64,000 bases of DNA, taken from Shinella yambaruensis. GTDB taxonomy: Bacteria > Pseudomonadota > Alphaproteobacteria > Rhizobiales > Rhizobiaceae. Positions 59,794 through 64,000 of the stretch are shown here, in pieces. The stretch lies in NCBI RefSeq assembly GCF_022899355.1, contig NZ_JALJCK010000002.1:434001-498000 (forward strand), read 5' to 3'. Each line of letters opens with the position of its first letter. Positions within the stretch are counted from its first letter, which is position 1. A model generated the notes under the pieces. That model saw only the letters and a program-made list of their open reading frames with translations, searched no databases and had not been told where the DNA came from. The position numbers were made by a program, and so were the translations under genes.

Positions 59794-61248
59794 ATGCCGG
59801 CAAGGCCAGTCGTGGCGATCATCGGGGGCGGCTTCACCGGTGCCGCCTGCGCCTATCATCTCGTGCGGCGGCTTCCCGTCGGCGCCGCGAGGATCGTCGT
59901 CTTCGAGCCCCGGGCGATGCTCGGGGGCGGCCTTGCCTATGATACGGACGAGACGACGCACCGCATCAATGTGCCCGCGACGCGCATGTCGCTCCTTCCC
60001 GACGACGGCGATCATTTCCAGCGCTGGCTCGTCCGCAGCGGGACCCTTGCGGACGATCCGGAGGCCGTCACGCCGGAGGGACACGCCTTCGCGCGCCGTT
60101 CCGCCTTTGGCCGTTATGTTTCCGACAACCTTGCCCCCTTGGTCGCGAGCGGAGCGATCGAGCATCGCCGCAGCCGCGTCCGTGCGTTGACGGCGGCGCG
60201 CTCGGGGCGCTGGCATGTCGAGACCGGGGACGGCCCGGCGCTGGAGGCCGATATCGTGGTCGTCGCGACGACGCATCCAAGCCCGCAGCCGCCCGCAACC
60301 CTCCACCGCGCCCTTTCCGGCCGTGCCGGCTACATCCCGGATGCCACGGTGCCCGGCGCCCTCTCCGGCATCGCCCCGGACGACCGGGTGCTGGTCGTGG
60401 GCACGGGGCTCACCGCAGCGGACGTCATCGCGACACTCGATGCCGCGGGGCATCGCGGCAGGATCACGGCCGTCTCGCGCCGCGGCCTTCGCGCGCGCGG
60501 GCACAACCTTTCCGCTCAGGAGCCGTTCGGCGAGTTTGCCGATCCGCCATCCCGCTCGGCGCGGGCCTTGCTGCGGCGGATCCGGGAGGGCCTTGTCCAG
60601 GCCGATGCTGCGGGGCTCAGCTGGCATGCGGTTTTCGACCGGGTTCGCGGCCAGGGCGGCGATATCTGGCGCTCTCTGCCAGTCGCCGAGCGCCGGCGCG
60701 TCGCGCGCTTCCTGCGACCCTATTGGGACGTGCACCGTTTCCGTATCGCGCCCCAGGTGGAAGCGGTCATCGACCGGCGCCTGGCCGCTGGCACGCTTTC
60801 CTTTCATGCTGCGGCCATCGCCGGTGTAACCTGCCCCGCAGAGGGCGGGATTGCCGTGGATTTTCGCCCGCGCCATGGGCGGGAGCCGTTCCAGGAAACG
60901 TATGGCAGCCTGATCGTGACGACAGGCCCGGGGCATGCGTCGGTGCTTTCAAGCCAGCCATTCCTCGCGGGTCTCGCCACCGCGGGCGATCTGCAACCGG
61001 ATGCCGTCGGACTTGGCATCGCGGTCGACGAGCGAAGCCGCGCCATCGGAACCGATGGGCAGGCGCTGAATAGCCTCTACATCGCCGGCCCGTTGGCCCG
61101 CGGCACGTTCGGTGAGTTGATGGGCCTGCCCCAGGTGACGGACCATGCGGTCTTCGTGGCGGAAGACATCGTGCGCCAGATGAACGCCACGGCGACCTTT
61201 CGCTCTCGGCAGTCGAGCTATCACGGCGATCACGACATCGCTGGGTAG
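59794..61248 (+). CDS. FAD/NAD(P)-binding protein (second of two in the island)
   Basis: A 484-residue PF13454-type flavoprotein: VAIIGGGFTGAACAYHLV, then YDTDETTHRINVPATRMSLLP, and RVLVVGTGLTAADVIATLD, ending with IAGPLARGTFGELMGLPQV. ATG 59794 has GGAGGTG before it; 59764 is an alternative. Related to the protein at 28841 and follows the monooxygenase by 37 bases. Homologues often accompany sulfur monooxygenases; function unknown, possibly an N- or S-oxygenating or reducing flavoenzyme. Confidence 0.85.
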   Translation: MPARPVVAIIGGGFTGAACAYHLVRRLPVGAARIVVFEPRAMLGGGLAYDTDETTHRINVPATRMSLLPDDGDHFQRWLVRSGTLADDPEAVTPEGHAFARRSAFGRYVSDNLAPLVASGAIEHRRSRVRALTAARSGRWHVETGDGPALEADIVVVATTHPSPQPPATLHRALSGRAGYIPDATVPGALSGIAPDDRVLVVGTGLTAADVIATLDAAGHRGRITAVSRRGLRARGHNLSAQEPFGEFADPPSRSARALLRRIREGLVQADAAGLSWHAVFDRVRGQGGDIWRSLPVAERRRVARFLRPYWDVHRFRIAPQVEAVIDRRLAAGTLSFHAAAIAGVTCPAEGGIAVDFRPRHGREPFQETYGSLIVTTGPGHASVLSSQPFLAGLATAGDLQPDAVGLGIAVDERSRAIGTDGQALNSLYIAGPLARGTFGELMGLPQVTDHAVFVAEDIVRQMNATATFRSRQSSYHGDHDIAG

Positions 61249-61344
61249 AGGAGGCGGGACGCGGAGGTACAAAACGCGCGCTGAGAGTACCTCAATAAGT
61301 TCCAGCTACGCTCCGGCCTATCGAAAGCGATCTGGTGGATAGAC

Positions 61345-61656
61345 ATGGTCGGAGCAGTCTCCTCGACGACATCGGCAACCGTGACACTCACGTCCTCGTC
61401 CGGCGGCACCAGCCTTTCCGCGCTTCAAGCGCAGCTCTCGGCCAAGGAGAGCGAGCTTGCCGAAGCGATGGACGAGGAGGCCCAGGCCGAACTCAAGGAA
61501 GCGATCGCCAGCCTCAAGGCCGAGATCGCTGCGCTGAAGGCGAAGGAGGCGGGTTCGGCACAGCGGCAGACCGCCGAAGGCGAAAGCACCTCGCGCATCG
61601 GCACGCGCAATTTCGAGGATGGCGATCCCTTTGGCGAGCGGGAAATATACGTCTGA
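61345..61656 (+). CDS. Small coiled-coil protein, FlxA-like
   Basis: A 103-residue protein: Ser/Thr-rich start, then a heptad-like coiled coil (about 28-68, LSALQAQLSAKESELAEAM and ELKEAIASLKAEIAALKAK), then a polar tail. It resembles FlxA-like proteins. No signal peptide. Placed alone between the sulfur island and the efflux system. Confidence 0.65.
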   Translation: MVGAVSSTTSATVTLTSSSGGTSLSALQAQLSAKESELAEAMDEEAQAELKEAIASLKAEIAALKAKEAGSAQRQTAEGESTSRIGTRNFEDGDPFGEREIYV

Positions 61657-61712
61657 GCAGGTTCAATTGTCTTTGCGCGTTTCCGGACGCAGAACCGCGT
61701 CGCACTTTTTCT

Positions 61713-61725
61713 GGAAATGCTCTAG
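61713..61725. repeat. Rhizobial repeat arm CTAGAGCATTTCC
   Basis: Complement GGAAATGCTCTAG. The TAG stop of the TetR gene is the first TAG of the repeat on the minus strand, exactly as at 3500-3502 for the hydroxyacid dehydrogenase. Confidence 0.7.
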
Positions 61726-62384
61726 ATAGCGGGCGATTTTCCGGTGCCGTGGACGAAGATGCGGATGCAGCGCCGCATGTAGTCCTTGCGTGCGTCGAAG
61801 CCCGGCCATTCGGCGCCCGCGCCCGTCTTCGTGACGACGGCGCCGAACATCATGTCCATGAGGATCGTCGCGGCGCTCGTCGTATCGTCGACGAAGAGCC
61901 TTCCGGCCCGCTTTTCCCCTTCCATCCATTCGGCAAGCAGCGCATGGGCCCGCTGGCCGCCGAGCCTCTTCATCATCTCGCCGACTTCTGGATAGCGCGC
62001 GGCTTCCACGATGGTGAGGTTGAGGAAGGCCGCGCGCGCGCTATCCTCTTCCGCGCTGATATCGATCTGGAAGATGCGTTCGAGGGCGTCCGAGAGGCTC
62101 AGGCCCGTATAGTCGCCAGGAAGCGCAAGCATGCTGGTGCGGTGCTGCTCGATGATCGCGGCGAGCAGATCGGTCTTGGAGGGGAAGAGTTCGTAGAGCG
62201 TGCGCTTGGAGATATGGCAATGGGCGGCAACCTCGCTCATCGTCGTCCTGCCGTAGCCTTCGGCCAGGAACAGCTTGCGCGTCGCCTCGACGATCTTGGC
62301 CCTCTGTTCGGCAGGCGTCGCGAGTCTGGGACGGCCGCGTTTCCGGCGCTTGGCCGGGAGAGTTGTGGCGGTTGTTTCGGTCAT
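61722..62384 (-). CDS. TetR-family transcriptional repressor
   Basis: A 220-residue TetR regulator with a basic N-terminal tail (AKRRKRGRPRLATP), the helix-turn-helix (TTMSEVAAHCHISKRTLYELF) and an AcrR/AmeR-like ligand domain. It is divergent to the RND operon and should repress it. Neither ATG 62384 nor ATG 62411 has a good ribosome site; 62384 fits the family. The stop lies in a CTAGAGCATTTCC repeat. Confidence 0.92.
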   Translation of the reverse strand: MTETTATTLPAKRRKRGRPRLATPAEQRAKIVEATRKLFLAEGYGRTTMSEVAAHCHISKRTLYELFPSKTDLLAAIIEQHRTSMLALPGDYTGLSLSDALERIFQIDISAEEDSARAAFLNLTIVEAARYPEVGEMMKRLGGQRAHALLAEWMEGEKRAGRLFVDDTTSAATILMDMMFGAVVTKTGAGAEWPGFDARKDYMRRCIRIFVHGTGKSPAI

Positions 62385-62407
62385 GGAGGTTATCCAGAGG
62401 CGGGCCA

Positions 62408-62448
62408 TTGACAATGCCGATATCCGGATATTAATGGTACTCATGAGT
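62408..62448. promoter_or_regulatory. RND promoter with two palindromic operators
   Basis: TTGACA (62408) with a possible -10 TTAATG 17 bases later. ATATCCGGATAT (62420-62431), a perfect palindrome, lies between the two elements, and ACTCATGAGT (62439-62448), also perfect, lies just after. Either could bind the TetR repressor. Confidence 0.55.
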
Positions 62449-62501
62449 TTTGTAAATATGGCAAGCGTGCGGCATGATCCGCCACTCCGAAGAAAAGGTG
62501 C

Positions 62502-63722
62502 ATGATGCGCGAGAAAACCCTGCGGATCGGCCTCGTTGCCGCCGGCCTCTTCCTGGCCGCCTGCTCGGACCAGAGCGGTGGAAACGCTCCGCCCGGCGCA
62601 GGGGCCTTGCCCGCGGCCGAGGTGGGCTTCGTGGTGCTGAAGGCGCAGTCCGTTCCGCGTTATACCCAGCTCTCCGGCCGCGTGGTGGCGCACGCCACGG
62701 CGGAGATCCGCCCGCAGATCGACGGCATCATCGAAAGCATCGATTTTCGCGAGGGCCGGCAGGTGAAGGCCGGTGACATCCTCTTCAAGGTGCGCGATGC
62801 GAAGTTCAGCGCGGCCTATGCGGCGGCGGCGGCCACGCTGTCGCGCGCCGAGGCGACGCAGCAGTCGGCGCAGTCGGCTTTCGACCGGAACCAGCGGCTG
62901 CAATCGCAGAGCGCCGTGAGCCAGCAGGCGCTGGACGAGGCGACGGCAGCGCTGCTGCAGGCGAAGGCGGATGTGGAATCGGCCAAGGCCAGCCTTGAGA
63001 CGGCGCGCATCGATCTCGACAACACCACGATCAAGGCGCCGATATCGGGCATCATCGGCACGGCCGGCGTCAGCGTCGGCTCGCTGGTCACGCAGAACCA
63101 GACGGATGCGCTGGCGACGATCCGCCAGATCGATCCCGTCAATGTCGACCTCGTCGATACCAGCGCCAACCTTTTGCGGATCCGGCAGGATGTCGAGGCG
63201 GGGCGCCTCGGCCGCGACGGCGCGGGGGCGCCGAGCGTCAGGCTGACGCTCGAGAACGGCGAGGACTACAAGACCATCGGCACGATCTCGCTGGCGACGG
63301 TCAATGTCAGCGAGAGCACGGGCACCTTCACCCTGCGCGCAAGCTTCCCCAATCCGGAGCGCATCCTGCTGCCGGGCATGTTCGTGCGCGCCTCCGTCGA
63401 TCTCGGCACCATGCCGAACGCCTTCCTCGTCCCGCAGCGCGCCGTCCAGCGCAGCGGCACGGGCGATCCCATCGCCTATGTCGTCTCGCCCGACAGCAAG
63501 GTGGAGCAGCGCAAGCTTGCGACCGAGGGCACGAGCGGCAACAACTGGATCGTGACCGACGGCCTGAAGGACGGCGAGCACCTGATCGTCGATGGCTTCC
63601 AGAAGATTTCCGCGGGCGCTGCCGTGACGGCCGTGGAAGCGACGATCGATGAGGACGGCGTGGTCAAGCAGTCCCTCGCCAGCCCCGCCGGTGCGGGCGA
63701 AGCGTCGGAGGCCGCCCAATGA
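62502..63722 (+). CDS. RND efflux membrane fusion protein (AcrA/MexA family)
   Basis: A 406-residue periplasmic adaptor lipoprotein. The signal ends in a lipobox (FLAACS, Cys at about 21). Then the barrel-sandwich hybrid (PQIDGIIESIDFREGRQVKAG), alpha-hairpin (about 105-165), second lipoyl half (TIKAPISGIIGTAGVSVGS) and beta-barrel (LLPGMFVRASVD). ATG 62502 is followed by a second ATG. Overlaps the pump gene by four bases. Drug or toxic-compound export with the AcrB-type pump. Confidence 0.93.
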   Translation: MMREKTLRIGLVAAGLFLAACSDQSGGNAPPGAGALPAAEVGFVVLKAQSVPRYTQLSGRVVAHATAEIRPQIDGIIESIDFREGRQVKAGDILFKVRDAKFSAAYAAAAATLSRAEATQQSAQSAFDRNQRLQSQSAVSQQALDEATAALLQAKADVESAKASLETARIDLDNTTIKAPISGIIGTAGVSVGSLVTQNQTDALATIRQIDPVNVDLVDTSANLLRIRQDVEAGRLGRDGAGAPSVRLTLENGEDYKTIGTISLATVNVSESTGTFTLRASFPNPERILLPGMFVRASVDLGTMPNAFLVPQRAVQRSGTGDPIAYVVSPDSKVEQRKLATEGTSGNNWIVTDGLKDGEHLIVDGFQKISAGAAVTAVEATIDEDGVVKQSLASPAGAGEASEAAQ

Positions 63723-64000
63723 CCGAAGCCTTCCGGCGCAATGCCCTGGCGAGCTTCTTCATCGCCCGCCCCGTCTTTGCCATCGTGCTCGCGATCGCCA
63801 CGCTGCTTTCCGGCGTCATGGGCATCTACTCGCTGTCGATCTCGCAATATCCCGATGTCGCGCCCGTCACGGTCCGTATCGGCGCGACCTATTCCGGTGC
63901 CACGGCGGAAGCGGTCGAGAACTCGGTCACGACGAAGATCGAGGGCGCGATGACCGGCCTCGATGGCCTGCTCTACATGGAATCCACGTCGAACACCGGC
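63719..64000 (+). CDS. RND efflux pump (AcrB family), 3' end cut by window
   Basis: The first 94 residues of an AcrB-type inner-membrane pump: SFFIARPVFAIVLAIATLL (TM1), then SISQYPDVAPVTVRIGATYSGATAE and VENSVTTKIEGAM. ATG overlaps the adaptor stop (ATGA). The rest lies outside the window. Confidence 0.93.
   Translation, partial: MTEAFRRNALASFFIARPVFAIVLAIATLLSGVMGIYSLSISQYPDVAPVTVRIGATYSGATAEAVENSVTTKIEGAMTGLDGLLYMESTSNTG

Noticed and set aside
1-64000. CRISPR arrays, tRNA or rRNA genes, insertion sequences, integrases
   Set aside because: None seen on either strand. The only short tandem repeats are at 39391 and 58301 and have too few copies for an array.

Overview
The window looks like a piece of an alphaproteobacterial genome, most likely Rhizobiales/Rhizobiaceae. 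This is inferred from the high GC content, rhizobial-style transporter and regulator families, and intergenic copies of the CTAGAGCATTTCC motif that I know from rhizobial intergenic regions. No rRNA, tRNA, CRISPR array, insertion sequence or replication origin was seen. Both ends cut genes: a FadR-type regulator at the left and an RND pump at the right.

Region 1 (1-15017) is a catabolic island. It has a FadR/GntR regulator, an HcnA/HcnB-like dehydrogenase pair, a divergent D-2-hydroxyacid dehydrogenase, and a six-gene minus-strand operon: two acyl-CoA dehydrogenases, an SDR, a thiolase-fold protein, its DUF35 partner and an ADP-forming acyl-CoA synthetase. A plus-strand operon follows: amino-acid-type binding protein, MaoC-like protein, crotonase, AtzG-like small subunit and AtzE-like amidase. 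It reads as a CoA-dependent, beta-oxidation-like pathway for an unknown, possibly amide-containing acid. Several enzymes lack a canonical catalytic residue, so the chemistry may differ from plain beta-oxidation. Ten-base boxes centred on GTATAC/GTGTAC lie in the control regions and may be operators of the regulator.

Region 2 (15090-25525) has an envelope-stress-like operon (Spy/CpxP-like protein, cytochrome b561, OmpR-type regulator, sensor kinase). Next comes a LysR-controlled operon with a complete polar amino acid ABC importer, an alanine-racemase-fold protein lacking the usual catalytic Tyr, and a CapA/PgsA-like protein. A hypothetical gene and a large acnB (25727-28516) follow.

Region 3 (28841-61248) is a large organosulfur acquisition island. 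It contains an FMN reductase (MsuE), SsuABC and SsuD, a second sulfonate/taurine-type ABC importer, CysE, O-acetylhomoserine sulfhydrylase and the MetNIQ importer. It also holds four DszC/SfnB-type flavin enzymes, two NtaA-type FMNH2 monooxygenases, a sugar-type ABC importer, two related FAD/NAD(P)-binding proteins and a 2OG-Fe(II) oxygenase. An XRE-cupin regulator of the SutR type sits inside. The logic is import of organosulfur compounds, FMNH2-dependent release of sulfite, then capture of reduced sulfur into cysteine and homocysteine. AT-rich boxes related to ATTCTATAGATT precede most transcription units and suggest one sulfur-starvation regulon. The oddest member is a 109-residue protein that is about 44% methionine plus seven cysteines.

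Region 4 (61345-64000) has a small coiled-coil protein, a TetR repressor and a divergent RND efflux operon (membrane fusion lipoprotein, then a truncated AcrB-type pump).
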